Assembly (NCBI RefSeq): GCF_028858725.1
Contig: NC_084781.1
Location: forward strand, 1,868,513-1,932,512
Length of the DNA: 64,000 nt
Reading direction: 5' to 3'
Origin: Colius striatus
Taxonomy: Eukaryota; Chordata; Aves; Coliiformes; Coliidae
The notes under the pieces are model-generated. The model saw only the letters and a program-made list of their open reading frames with translations, was not told where the DNA came from and made no database searches. Positions 1-10,880 of this stretch are shown here, one piece after another. A program made the translations under genes and the position numbers. The first letter of the stretch is position 1, and each line of letters begins with the position of its first letter.

Positions 1-20
1 AATATCAGGCAATGATCTCA

Positions 21-26
21 TTTATT
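21..26 (-). promoter_or_regulatory. AATAAA polyadenylation signal of the left-edge minus-strand exon
   Basis: TTTATT on the plus strand reads AATAAA on the minus strand, 36 bases beyond the proposed stop codon. The expected cleavage site would fall at the very edge of the window. Confidence 0.35.
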
Positions 27-61
27 GACCAGAGATGTCAATCTGTGTAGTACTGGGTTAG

Positions 62-276
62 TCATCGATACGTGCATAAATGGCAAGGCATCTGTGGCCA
101 AGTTTGACCTGGGCTTACAACATCCACATCCAGGTCTTCTACAGAAGTCATCTGGGTTCCCTCTGAGTCTCCAAGCATTTGCCCAGTGATGAGGGGTGAA
201 CCGAAACCTGACAAATCCCCACTGGTCTCCATGGCTTCAACCAGAGACTCAACAATGGAGCAATTCCACACTCGTA
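62..276 (-). CDS. Possible last coding exon of an unidentified minus-strand gene
   Basis: On the minus strand an open frame of about 70 codons runs from a possible splice acceptor (pyrimidine-containing stretch ending GATGGTCAG, exon starting at 276) to a TGA at 64-62. It is followed 36 bases later by AATAAA (26-21 on the minus strand), as expected for a short 3' UTR. The peptide is acidic and rich in Ser, Glu and Asp (it contains VEAMETSGDLSGF and TSVEDLDVDVVSPGQ) and ends CHLCTYR. It resembles a low-complexity tail of a regulatory protein, but I do not recognise the family. In the same frame a stop lies just upstream of the proposed acceptor, so the frame is only coding if that acceptor is used. 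A second frame through the same acceptor starts YECG and is shorter. A chance open frame cannot be excluded. Confidence 0.35.
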
Positions 277-2597
277 CTGACCATCACCAGAGACATGAGC
301 AATAAAAGCTCTGGATTCTCTCATGTTTTACACAGGGCTCAGCATTTAAAGGCTTTTTTTGTCCTCTCCCTGCAGCCACCAAAGACAGATTGCTGTTGCC
401 AAAGCTGATCAGGGCAGTTGGAGTTACCTCCTCTCCATCTGATGTCCACCCAAAGCCCTCGTGCTTAAGCAGAGTTGGATGAAGCTGGGTACTGCTGAGT
501 GCTGTGGGATTTGGGATTTGCTTTGTTCCCCCCCTAAAATCCCTCCCAGGAGCTCCCTTTTGCCACCTTAAGTAGATGGTGGGAATCTGAACTCAACCCA
601 AATAGCCTGAGCTGTACTGTGACGTGGATTTAAAAGGAAGAGGAGGAGGTGGAGGGGGGGGGAGATATATTAGCACATAAAATATTAAGTCATTCACATT
701 TTCTGCAATTAATTTATCTGTCATCAATAGGCTCATAAACTATTTGACTCTCTGACAGCTTGGAAAGGGGAAGATGCCAACTTTTCCTGCAGGTGTGCAT
801 CTGGTTGGGAAGACATCAGTGACTGTACGTGCAGGGAGGGAGGGTGAAAGGAGGGAGACAGAGGGGTTGTGAAATAACATGGGAGGGAAAGAGTTGGCAA
901 AAATGCTGGCTAGCTGCATTCATTCTCCTCAGAAGTGTGAAAAGAAAGGTGTGCAGAGCCTTGGCTTCAAAGCAGCATTCCCAAAAAGTAGGTTGAGAAC
1001 CCCCTAGTGAATGATTTCATTGATAGGGCTTCGGGCAATGGACCCTTAAAAGGAGCCCAGGGCACTCTAAAAAGGTTTCAGCACATTCCCTATGCTACAG
1101 TGATACTTAAAATGTGTATTCAGGGCCAGCAATCTGGTGCTTACATGCCACTGTGACCATAAATCCTACTGATTTCACCAGTGTGTAGGTTCCTGTATGG
1201 GTTTTGCCTATTTGCTCTTCAGAGCTTTTCCCTTGGCTCTCATCTGGGCATCTCCACCCTGAGCCTATTTAATGGCCATGGACTACAGGGCTCTGGGGCT
1301 TGGGTATCTCCCAAGATGCCCCAAGACAAAATGACCCAAGACAGATCCAATGAGTCTTGGTAAAAGCCAAACAGAGAGGGGTGTTATCAAAAAGCCAGAC
1401 AGCATTATGAGTGCACCCCCACTGCTTCCTACCAAGCTGGAAACAGGTGACAACATCTCAGTTCATCAACTGTTTTATCAGCTCTCAAAGGTTTCCTCTG
1501 AGCCAGAGCAGCGTGGCTTTGAAGGGATGAGAGATGCATGACAGAGGAAGAGAGGTGAGCATGGAGAGGACCTGTGAGCTGGAAGAAGTCAATCTTTCCA
1601 GGATGCACCTCCTTTCCCCCACCTCTGTGCCTGCACTTGCTTGGAGTTTGTGTTTTCCAGACCTCAGGAGGCTGCAAGTGCTTGGAAAGCTAATTCAGTG
1701 GCTCTGTGCTGCTTTGTGGGATCTCTTGGGGTAAGGATCTCTCAGCTTCCTTTTCCTTTGTTCATGGTTGAATTTTACTACCCAGAAGCATTCTGGTTCC
1801 CACACTGAGTTACTCCAGTTCCCTCATTCCCTAGTTGGGATTGGGGTAATTTTGCCTGTCTGGTAATTTTTGGCAACATAAAAGCCCCACATGAGCACTT
1901 GTTGATTTCTACTGATGCCCAGAAGATTGAGAGGGCTTTGCATTCAAATGGTAAAAAGCTGCTCTCTGCTTGAAGAGGGGGGAAAGCAAAGCCATTGCAG
2001 CCACAGAAACAGATAACCCCCGTGGAAATGTGGCAAAGTTCTCATCTAAAAGCTTTGTCAAGAAGCAAAGCACACCCTGAGTCTCAAGGGATGAGGGAAA
2101 GCTAGTTGTGAGAAGAGTCCTGGCTACCTTTTTGCCTGCCTTTTGGGAGAAAATGAAGGGAGAAGGTAAAAGCAAAGGACACTACTGTGCTTTGGGTACC
2201 AGAATGGAAAGGCAGGAACAAAGCAATTAAGGTTTGGGTTTGTTAAATAGTGAGGAAGCTGAATTTCCACTGAAGCCCAAACAGAAAGGATGCTTTAAAC
2301 TGAAGCCTTTAAAATCCATCAGTCTGGCTCTCCCATGCACATTTATGTTCTATGTTTTCTTCATTGCAGGCTTGTTGGTCCCCTCAGTGGAGCTTTAACA
2401 CCATGCAGAGGAGCTCCAGTGCCTGCACCCTGCAGCTGGTGTGTGCTGGGAGCTGCAGCCGTGCAAACAAGGTGTGTGCCTCGTGCCAGGCTCTGTGATA
2501 ACGTCTGTCACCCATACACCCGCCTCGAAACTCGAGACACAAACACCTCCTGGCTTGGGGAAGCTCCAGATCAACCCCCTGCTAGATGTTGCCTCTT
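277..2597. other. Non-coding stretch with an AT-rich block
   Basis: I see no credible coding exon here. The stretch is mixed-composition single-copy sequence without CR1. Positions 655-790 are AT-rich and contain homeodomain-type motifs (TAATTTATC, ATCAATAGG) after a poly-G run. This block could be a conserved regulatory element, but nothing in a single sequence can prove it. Confidence 0.5.
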
Positions 2598-3190
2598 CAT
2601 TGTGAGCCAGTAGTGTGCCAAGAAGGCCAAGGGCATCCTGGCTGGGATCAGCAGGGCAGGGATTGTCCCGTGTGCTGGGCCCTGGGGAGGCTGCAGCTCC
2701 AGGGCTGTGTCAGTGCTGGGCCCCTCACTCACTGCCACAGGGACACTGAGGGGCTGCAGCGTGGCCAGAGCCGGGCACTGAGCTGGGGAAGGGGCTGGAG
2801 CACAAGGGGCTGGGGAGGGGCTGAGGGAATGGAGGTGTTGAGCCTGGAGAAGAGGAGGCTGAGGGCAGACAGGAGCCCTCTCTAACACTCCCTGACAGGA
2901 GGCTGCAGGGAGCTGGGGGTCAGGCTCTTCTCCAGATTAAAACAGGCTCAAGTTGCCCCAGGGGAGGTTGAGGCTGGAGCTGAGGCAGAACTGTTTCCCT
3001 GAGAGGGGTGTCAGCCCTGTGCCAGGCTGCCCAGGGAGCTGGGGCAGTGCCCAGCCCTGGAGGGATCCCAGAGCCGTGGAGCTGAGGTGCTGAGGGCTGT
3101 GGGGCAGTGCTGGGCTTGGAAGAGTGAAGTCAGAGCTTGGACTCCAGGAGCTTCAAGCTCTTTCCCAACCCAGATGATTCTGCAATTCAT
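2598..3190 (+). mobile_element. CR1 LINE 3' fragment (about 590 bp)
   Basis: This is the longest sense-oriented CR1 copy in the left part. It runs from the GTGCCAAGAAGGCCAAGGGC motif through GAGCCTGGAGAAGAGGAGGC and CCCCAGGGGAGGTTGAGGCT to the terminal TTCAAGCTCTTTCCCAACC and GATGATTCTG. It is 5'-truncated, as most CR1 copies are. The middle carries the variant GCTGGGCAGTGCCCAGCCCTGGAGGG-type arrangement shared by most copies in this window, suggesting one subfamily. Confidence 0.85.
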
Positions 3191-6100
3191 GCAGTTTGCT
3201 CACCTCCAAGAGTCTTCCAAAAGGAATTAAACAAAACCAAGGGGAAAGGGAAGAACCAACACAAGGAATGTCACTCCAGAAAGAGGGAAAGGTCCTGAAC
3301 GTGCCACTGGCGTGTTGCTGCAGACAGCTTAAGCTGAGTGTAAATTCCTTGGCAGTGACATCAATGCAGCAGTAAGTGATGCATTTTCTTGGGCTGAGAT
3401 TCAATTTAAGGTCTTTTCAGTGAGTGGAATGATTGAATGGGACTTATAAAAAGCCCCAAACCCACAAACCCACATTAACAAATGAGACTCCTTTTGTTAA
3501 AGCTCTCGTCAGCTCAAAAGGAGTTTTTCCCCCCCCCTTTCTTTTCCCCACTTGAACTGTGGTTTATGTACTGAAGTCTGCTGAGAATTTCCTTGACTTT
3601 CACTAGAAGTCATCCCTCCCGTCCACTCAATCTAGAAGCTGGCAAGAATGTTTGCTGATGCTGGATGAATCACCCAAGGCTTTGGGGATCGTTGGCTACT
3701 CCACACTCATCCCTTTCCACCTCTGAGCCAGAAGAAACCACAAATTCTCAGAATGCCAGGGAAAGGGAGCCAGAAAAGGACCACTTTGAGCTGTGCATCC
3801 TTGAGAAATACAGCACAGAACACTCTCTTTTGATTGATTCTACTTCTTCTGTTAAACTGTGCAGCTTTCAGCAGTCAGTGCTTTACAACCTCCCCAAACC
3901 TGCCCCCAGACCACTGGGTTTAATGCCCCCCCCCTTGCAAATCTCTCCTCCAGAAATTGCCACTTTTCTTTCCCTCTCCCCCCAAAACACCCTGTAAAAA
4001 GTCAGACATTGACATCATTTCACAAGGAGCTCTCCCTGCCAATGAATTTCAAGCCAACCTGGATAATTCCCTGGTGAAAAGACAGTAAAGAATAGTTTTG
4101 TACCAGCAAGGGAAGGGCTTAAAAGTTTATTTTCTTGCTGAGTGACTGGGGTTAGGCAAAACCCATCCCCAAAGGTTTCATGATGCAGCTGTAGGGATTG
4201 CCAAATGCATACTCAACCAGAGGACTAGTTGGCTAAAAATAGGGAGTAGATTGTTAACCCTCTTTCTGTTGATCCAAATTAAGTGTGAGGATAGAGCTGG
4301 TGGGAAAGGAAGAGGAAGGGGAGGAGGCCACTGAGCTCAGCACTTCCCACCAATTCTATCCTTCCATCTCCTTCAGACCAGGGCTGGAAGGAATCCTGTG
4401 GTGACCAGTGTGTTGACACCACCAGATCTCCATCTTTACAGTGTGGTTTAGGCTAAAGGCACTGTTTTACACTGAGGGGTGGGAAAGGAGGTGAATATGT
4501 CCCTAAGATTTGGCTGTTGGGTTTGCAGGGTCTGATGTGACCCTGCCACATGAGTGTCCAGAGTCTGCCTTGAGTTGGGAAAAGGGGTTTTATCTCATGT
4601 GGCTGTTTGAAAAGGAGATGTTTAATCAAAGCTGGTTGTTTTGGGAGAGAGAAGGAGCTCAAGCCAGCAGCTCATCCTAGCTCTTCTAGACATGTCTCTC
4701 TCACCAGGGTGAGTTCATGCCTGATGATGCTCACTGGGTTTCACTCCTCTATGGGTGTCTGCAGGTGGATCAAGATGGTTTGGGGTGGTGTGCAGGTGGA
4801 TCAAGATGGTTTTGAGATGGTCTGCAGGTGGATCAAGATGGTTTTGAGGTGATGTGCAGGTGGATCAAGATGGTTTTAAGATGGTCTGCAGGTGGATCAA
4901 GCTGGTTTTGAGGTGGTGTGCAGGTTTTGCAGAAGGGTTTTAGGAGGGACTTGTTCAGTGGCAGTGCAGCATCTCCTTTTGGGAAGGGAAGGCGTGGGGC
5001 ACAGCCAGGATGATCTCACCCAGATATGACCCTTCAGCTGGAGATTGAAGCACAATGGGACAAGACATAGAGGCAATTTCTAGAGCTGAGCTACAACCCG
5101 CTCCCAAGGCACCTTATCTTCATCTCTAGTTGTATCCATTCACTTGCAATCAAAACCCAAGGGGTTTGGGATTAGATCTGCTTTGATGTTACCCTGGGCA
5201 AAACAGCAGCTGAGTGTAGAGTGTTTGTTTTGGGTGTTTGTGCCAGGGGAAGAAGAGGTTGCAATGAGAAGTGGCTGCAAGGTAAAGCACACCTCAGCTT
5301 TGCTTGACAAGTCATCTCTCGTGCTTCCTTGCCTTGCTGGGGACTGCTATGAACTTAAACCCCATAAATGGAAATGCTGGGGTGGGAGGAAAAAAAAGCC
5401 CAATAAATTGTTAAGATTTCTGCAGGATTAGATCCAAATAAAACAGGAAAACCCCAGATAGTTCCTCTCTCTCCTGTGGACCCCATTTTTGGGGCCTTGT
5501 CCCTCAACAATTTACACTTTTTGGATAAAAGGGGAGGGGGGACAGTGGAGAAAAGTCACTTGAAAAGTAAGTCGAAGGCTCCAACATGTGTTCTCGGCCG
5601 CTTGAATTCAAGAGGAGGGTTTGCAGGCTTCCCGTGGGAGCTGCCTTTCACAGCTCAGCCCTAATCCTCTGGAAATCGCCTGTTCCCTACAGCTGTTGGT
5701 TCACCAGATCAACTCTTTGTTCAATTATTCTTGGCCGAGATGGTGTGGGCTGCCTCAAAGGCTGCCGGCTCCATCCCCTCGGCCTACTTCAATCGCCTTC
5801 CGAGGAGCCTCAGCCCGTTTGAAGCCCACCCCCGGCCTTCCTCACCAGCCAGGCTCTCCTCCCTCCCCCCTCTACATCCCTTATTTTATCTCACCCTGAT
5901 ATCCCCAGCACAGGGAGGGAGGGGGATGTCTGGGCAAGAAAATAATTACAAATGAAAGTGAGATTAGCAGAAGCCGTCGCGACAAATGGGGCCGAAATGG
6001 TTTCGGGGCCTTTTAACGGGAGAAGTCGGCTGCAGCTGCCATCCCTGTGGCCATGAGGAGAAGCACAGGGCCCAGTGGGACTTGGGCATGAAAGCCTCAG

Positions 6101-6880
6101 ACCCGACAGCCCACGGCTTGAAGGGATGAGATGATGGATTGGGGCAGCTTGGTGTCATACAAATGGATTGGTAATGAACACAATATGGGGAGGTTTTCCA
6201 CCCCCATTTCGCTGAGCTCGCAGAAGTGTTCAAACTCATCTAAGAAATGGCTCTCAGCTGCTGAAAGGTGGTTCTTGCCTGGTGCTGGGAAGCTCTCTGG
6301 GCTTCACCTTGTGAGGGTTCTGAGCCTTCAGCCTCTCTGAGACAAGGCACATGATTCCTTAATGGCTTGTCCTCAGTTTGCTAAACCAAAAGGTCAGGAT
6401 AACACATCACAGTTATCCCAGATACAGAACACACAGGGGGAAGAAACCCTTCACACAAGACCTTAAGAGTTGATTATTTCTGGAAGGAGGTCAGATGGCT
6501 TTTGAGAAGTTGTTCCTACTAGGTACAAGGCTGAAAGCATCCCCCAGCTTTGAGGACCAAGCAAGAAGCCAAGATGAAGACAGCATCCTTGTCTTCTCCC
6601 AGCCATCCAGCCTCATAGTAATCAAAGAGAATGCTAAGCTGGGTTTTCCTTCACCAGCAAGGCCTTAAGCAGCAGCTCTTACGCTATAGGCAGCATAGGA
6701 AGTGTTGTCTTTTGGCCTGGAGCTATGGGGAAGCCCTGCTGTGATGACCAAGGCATGGTCAAAGCTCAGGAGTCTTATGGGATTGGGAGATGTGTCCCTT
6801 TTCCTCCAGACTCCAAATTTTGCCCCTGGCAAGAGGAGATACCTGCTGCATTGCTGTCAGAAGTGGTACAGGACAAGGGG
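3191..6880. other. Intergenic, no gene seen; possible conserved block near 5560-6130
   Basis: No coding exon could be supported. Apart from the 32-bp tandem repeat at 4759-4925, the sequence is single-copy. Positions about 5560-6130 differ from their surroundings: they contain several CpGs (GCCGTCGCGACAAATGGGGC near 5972) and no CR1, and look like a non-coding element under constraint or a small CpG-bearing regulatory region. This is an impression from composition only. Confidence 0.4.
4759..4925 (+). repeat. 32-bp tandem repeat, about 5 copies
   Basis: The unit contains GCAGGTGGATCAAGATGGTT followed by a G/T-rich spacer. GCAGG recurs at 4761, 4792, 4824, 4856, 4888 and 4920, so the period is 31-32 bp. 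Spacers alternate between TGGGGTGGTGT, GAGATGGTCT and GAGGTGATGT types. Confidence 0.85.
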
Positions 6881-6881
6881 A

Positions 6882-7244
6882 AATATTTCATAGCATCATA
6901 GAATTGGTTTGGTTGAAAAAGAGCTTGAAGCTCCTGGAGTCCAAGTCTACCCCATGGCCCTCAGCACCTCAGCTCCACAGCTTTGGGATCCCTCCAGGGC
7001 TGGGCACTGCCCCAGCTCCCTGGGCAGCCTGGCACAGGGCTGACACCCCTCTCAGGGAAACAGTTCTGCCCTAGCTCCAGCCTCAACCTCCCCTGGGGCA
7101 ACTTGAGGCCTTTTTCTCTCGCCCTGTGGCTTGTGACCTGGGAGCAAAGATGGCCGCCCCTCCTCCCCTCAGCCTCCTGTCAGGGAGCTGCAGAGAGTGC
7201 TGCTGGCTGCCCTCAGCCTCCTCTTCTCCAGGCTCAACACCCCA
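6882..7244 (-). mobile_element. CR1 LINE 3' fragment, antisense
   Basis: The reverse-complement CR1 3' end begins with CATAGCATCATAGAATTGGT and AAGAGCTTGAAGCTCCTGGA and continues through CTGGGCAGCCTGGCACAGGG to CTCCTCTTCTCCAGGCTCAA. Positions 7105-7244 are very close to 50600-50745, including the uncommon stretch TTTTTCTCTCGCCCTGTGGC. Confidence 0.85.
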
Positions 7245-7380
7245 GCTCCCTGGGCAGCCTGGCACAGGGGCTGACACCCCTCTCAGGGAAACCATTCTGC
7301 CTCAGCTTCAATCCCTGGAGGCAACTGGAGCCCAGCCTCCCCTGGGGCAACTGGAGCCCGTTTCCCCTTGGCCTGTTGCT
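7245..7380 (-). mobile_element. Second CR1 fragment fused to the previous one
   Basis: Directly after the first copy's CAGGCTCAACACC, the sequence restarts at CCAGCTCCCTGGGCAGCCTG and repeats the CR1 tail section, with GCCTCCCCTGGGGCAACTGG. This is either a nested or truncated second insertion or an internal duplication. Confidence 0.7.
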
Positions 7381-8169
7381 TGTTTTGAGCAGAAACTGAC
7401 TGATTTCGGTGAGATGTGCATCCCTTTGGGCTCATGTCCCTGTGCCCTTAGTTCAGGACTTGCAGCACCTGAGCAGAGGCACCACAGTGTCCCCCTGTTT
7501 TGGGTATGTCCCCCCCTCCCCGATTTCTAAAGCCAAACAGGTTGCTCAACATCACATCTGCATCCACCACCCCTCATCTCTCCCCCTATCCTTCCTTCCA
7601 TCACCCCCAGGCCCCTTTCCAGCTGCTCCCCACATCTCCCCAAGCAATTACTCTTGAAACAACACATCAAACCACCATGAAGGCCCATCCTGGCCTGGCT
7701 CCTTTCCCTGGCCGCCATGGCGAGGACAGGCCGGCGCTGAGGCCTCCGTCCCGCCTGGCACTTTGAAGCCCTCGGCGGTGACAGCTGGGCCGTGCCACAA
7801 TCCCCTCAGCCCTTTGGGTTAAGCTGGGGTGTTTTTAAAATAGTCCTTCCCCTCCTCCCCTGCCCAAAGGGTGACAACTGCACAATTATTTTAGACTCTG
7901 TTTACGGACCCGCAGCGTAACTGGAGCTGGCGGGCGGCGGGGAGGAATGGGACATGGTGGGAGAAGGGGGAGAGGGAAGTAAGACCTCAGTGGGTTTCAC
8001 CTCAATTAACAGCCCCCCTTCCTCCCTCCCACAGGTGGCTAAGGGTGTTGGGAAAGTCCTGAGTGGGTTTCACCTCAATGAACAGCCCCTTTGCTTCTCC
8101 CAGGGATGCTGGAAAACTGTGTGCAAAAGCCAGAGCACTCGAGATTGGTGGCTGGAAACAAGGGCAAGT
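7381..8169. other. Non-coding stretch with a CpG-bearing block and a 72-bp duplication
   Basis: Positions about 7690-7960 contain a CpG-enriched, CR1-free block (GGCCGCCATGGCGAGGAC, CGGACCCGCAGCGTAACTGG). Next to it, TGGGTTTCACCTCAATTAAC (near 7990) recurs about 72 bases later as a near-copy, giving two diverged units at about 7986-8057 and 8058-8110. No exon is supported. Confidence 0.45.
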
Positions 8170-8457
8170 GTGATGGGGAGCAGCAAAGGGATTTGGGAGT
8201 GTTTAGTCTGGAGATGAGGAGGTTGAGGGGAGACCTTCTTGCTCTTTACAATTCCCTGACAGGAGGTTGTGGCCAGGGGCTAGGTGGTGGGGTCACTCCC
8301 AAGACGCAAGGACAAGAGGAAACAGCTTCAAGTGGCACCAGGGAAGGTTAAGTTTGGATGTGGTTTAGTGATGGGCTTAGCAGTGTGAGGGGAAAGGTTG
8401 GACTCCATGAGCTTAAAGGTCTTTTCCAACTGAAATGATTCGGTGATTCTATGATAA
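8170..8457 (+). mobile_element. CR1 LINE 3' fragment, older copy
   Basis: A sense CR1 copy with TTTAGTCTGGAGATGAGGAG, GGAGACCTTCTTGCTCTTTA and the 3' end ACTGAAATGATTCGGTGATTC. It lacks the GCCCAGCCCTGGAGGGATCC insert typical of the young copies here and is more diverged, so it is probably an older subfamily. Confidence 0.8.
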
Positions 8458-10519
8458 GGAGCTTCTGGGCAGCAGCTTGGGGCTGGCTGGGAGCTGGGCA
8501 GCCCCAGTCCCTCCCATCCCTGAGCATCCCTCGGTGCCTGTGGCCTGGGAGCCTTTCTGCGGGCCCCCAGCACCACCTAGTGTTCCCAAATTCTCCCGGG
8601 GTTCGTTTCTGCATTCCCTGAGACGTGTCTGGCCACACACCGTGTGATGGTGATGTCCCCAGGGCCAGGATAAACAGCAGCATCCCACAAGGACAACCCC
8701 TTCGCCCCCATTTAACTGCCTCTCTTCCATTTAACAGCACAAATCCCCTCTGCAGGCTCTCAGGTGTGAAGGCTGATTCCCCAAAACCCAACACCCCGCT
8801 TCCCACAGCTCTCCCAAAGCATCCTTCTCCTTGGGCAGGGATTTGCAGGGCAGGCTGAAGGGCTTCAGCATCTAGGATCACTTCTGCAGAGCACATCAGG
8901 GCTGTATTTCTCTTCCTAAAGGTCAGCTGATATCAGAGGTTTGCATTTGCCCTCGTCCTCCAGCCCAAGGGATGGATGTGAATGAAATGCAACCATTTAG
9001 GATTGATTGGAGGTGCTGGAAATTAAGCAGAAGTGATAAATGTTTGCTCAGGAATGAGAGTCAGAGCTGGGGAAGAGGGTAACAGAGGGTAAAAACATTG
9101 TGGTGGATGACAAATCTGGGGATGGGGGAAGAAGGACCAGTAAACATCAGCATGAACAAGGACACTTCCCAAACCTTATTCAGAAAGCAAAGAGTTCAGT
9201 GGTGAGGTGTCAAGACAACAAAACTGATTCTCTCTGTGTCTTTTCAGGTGAAACTACATCCTCCCCACACACCCTGCATCTGCTCCTGCCTGACTCTCGC
9301 AGCTTCACAGCCCCCCAGTGACTTTGCTCTCAGTCAGAGACGTTTCTTCCAGCTCCAGGTGATTGAAACCAACGACTCCCTCCCCCAAATATCCCTTGTT
9401 TTCCTAGAGGACACGGGCAGGGACAGCAACATGGAGCTGCTGGGCTGGGGAGGTGACATTCCTCCCTCTGCCACCGAGATGTGCCCTTGCTCCACTCACT
9501 GCTGAATGCCAGCTTGCAGGAGGGGAGAAGGGGATGGAGAAAAGCCCCAAATCAAGATGATTTTTCTCTTACTGTGCCTCTCTTCTGCCTGCAGCAGCTC
9601 CCTTTGTAGGGCCTGGGGAGGGAATGGCAGTTTCTTTAGCTGAGAAGAGCTGCAGTTGTGTGCTTGGTGTGGAAAGAACATGGGGCAGAAGTGGTACAGG
9701 ACAAGGGGAAACATTTCATAGCATCACAGAACTGCTTTGGTTGGAAAAGAACTTGAAGCTCATGGAGCCCAACCCCTCACCTTACACCGTTATTTTTTCC
9801 CCCCTGCTTGTCCCTGTTAACGTTTCCCACAGAGTTTTGCCCTTTTTGCTGTGCAATCACTTTCACCTTTAAGCCTTTGCATCTCCCTTCCTGGTGCCTT
9901 TATTTTCTTGCTCTCTGCCCTCCTTTCCTCTTCCATTCCTTTCCTCTGCCTAACCCCATTCTCCCTCCTCATGAGCTTCTGTCCCTTATGAAGGCATTTA
10001 CCTCACCCAAGCCCTCTGCAGTGGCAGCATCCAGCTGGGGCTGATGCAGTTGTGGCTGAGCTCTCCCTGCTTTTATTTCATTCCAGTCCCCTCTCACCTC
10101 TTTTTCCCCAGCCAGGGTCTCAGCTCAAAGACAGAGCTGTAATGGAAGCCTTTGGGTTGTTCTTTTTGCTTGTGCCTGCCTTCTTTGCCAAGCTCTGCCC
10201 CAGAGTGATTCCTTTCTGTCTGGCCCTGCATGGATGCTGTTTGCTCCCTGCAGCTGCAGATGTGCTGGGTTGGATTTATTCATCTCCTTTTGCATCTGGC
10301 AAACTCCTTCCTGGAAGCAAGAGAAAGAGGCTGAGCTCAGCAAACCCATCTCCTTTGCTGATTCCCAGTTTGCACCTTCCCAGGGCTCTTTTGTCTCCTC
10401 CTCACACCCAGTGTGGGGAATAAAGCTGCCCATGGTGGGGGTGATGGGTGTTTGGAGGTTGCTCCAGGTCTCTCTGCCACTTCTGCCTTTAGAGCAGGAC
10501 ACTGGGGCTGGAGCATCAG
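8458..10519. other. Intergenic, no gene seen
   Basis: Apart from the short antisense CR1 end at 9714-9785 I find no exon, no RNA gene and no tandem repeat. The sequence is GC-moderate with scattered pyrimidine tracts (for example 9880-9980). Confidence 0.5.
9714..9785 (-). mobile_element. Short CR1 3' end, antisense
   Basis: CATAGCATCACAGAACTGC, TTGGTTGGAAAAGAACTTGA and AGCTCATGGAGCCCAACCCC form the reverse complement of the last roughly 70 bases of CR1. It is preceded by AGAAGTGGTACAGGACAAGG, which also precedes the copy at 6882. The two copies may therefore share a flank by duplication, or the repeat may extend further. Confidence 0.7.
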
Positions 10520-10880
10520 TGTGATGGGGAGCAACTGAGAGTGTTCACTCTGGAGAAAAGGAGGCTGAGAGGAGACAGGAGCACTCTCTCATACTCCCTG
10601 ACAGGGGGCAGCTCTCTTCTGCCAAATAACAGTGACAGGACAAGAGGGAACAGGCTCAGATTGCCCCAGGGGAGGTTGAGGTTGGAGCTGAGGCAGAACT
10701 GTTTCCCTGAGAGGGGTGTCAGCCCTGTGCCAGGCTGCCCAGGGAGCTGGGGCAGTGCCCAGCCCTGGAGGGATCCCAAAGCCGTGGAGCTGAGGTGCTG
10801 AGGCCATGGGTCAGTGCTGGGCTGGGCAGGGTGAGTGCAGGGCTGGGACTGCAGCAGCTTCAAGCTCTTGCAGCTGAGCC
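10520..10880 (+). mobile_element. CR1 LINE 3' fragment
   Basis: Sense copy from GTGATGGGGAGCAACTGAGA and CACTCTGGAGAAAAGGAGGC, through the CAGGGGAGGTTGAGG and CAGCCCTGGAGGGATCCC motifs, to CTGCAGCAGCTTCAAGCTCT. It closely resembles the copies at 22440-23017 and 36150-36400. Confidence 0.85.
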
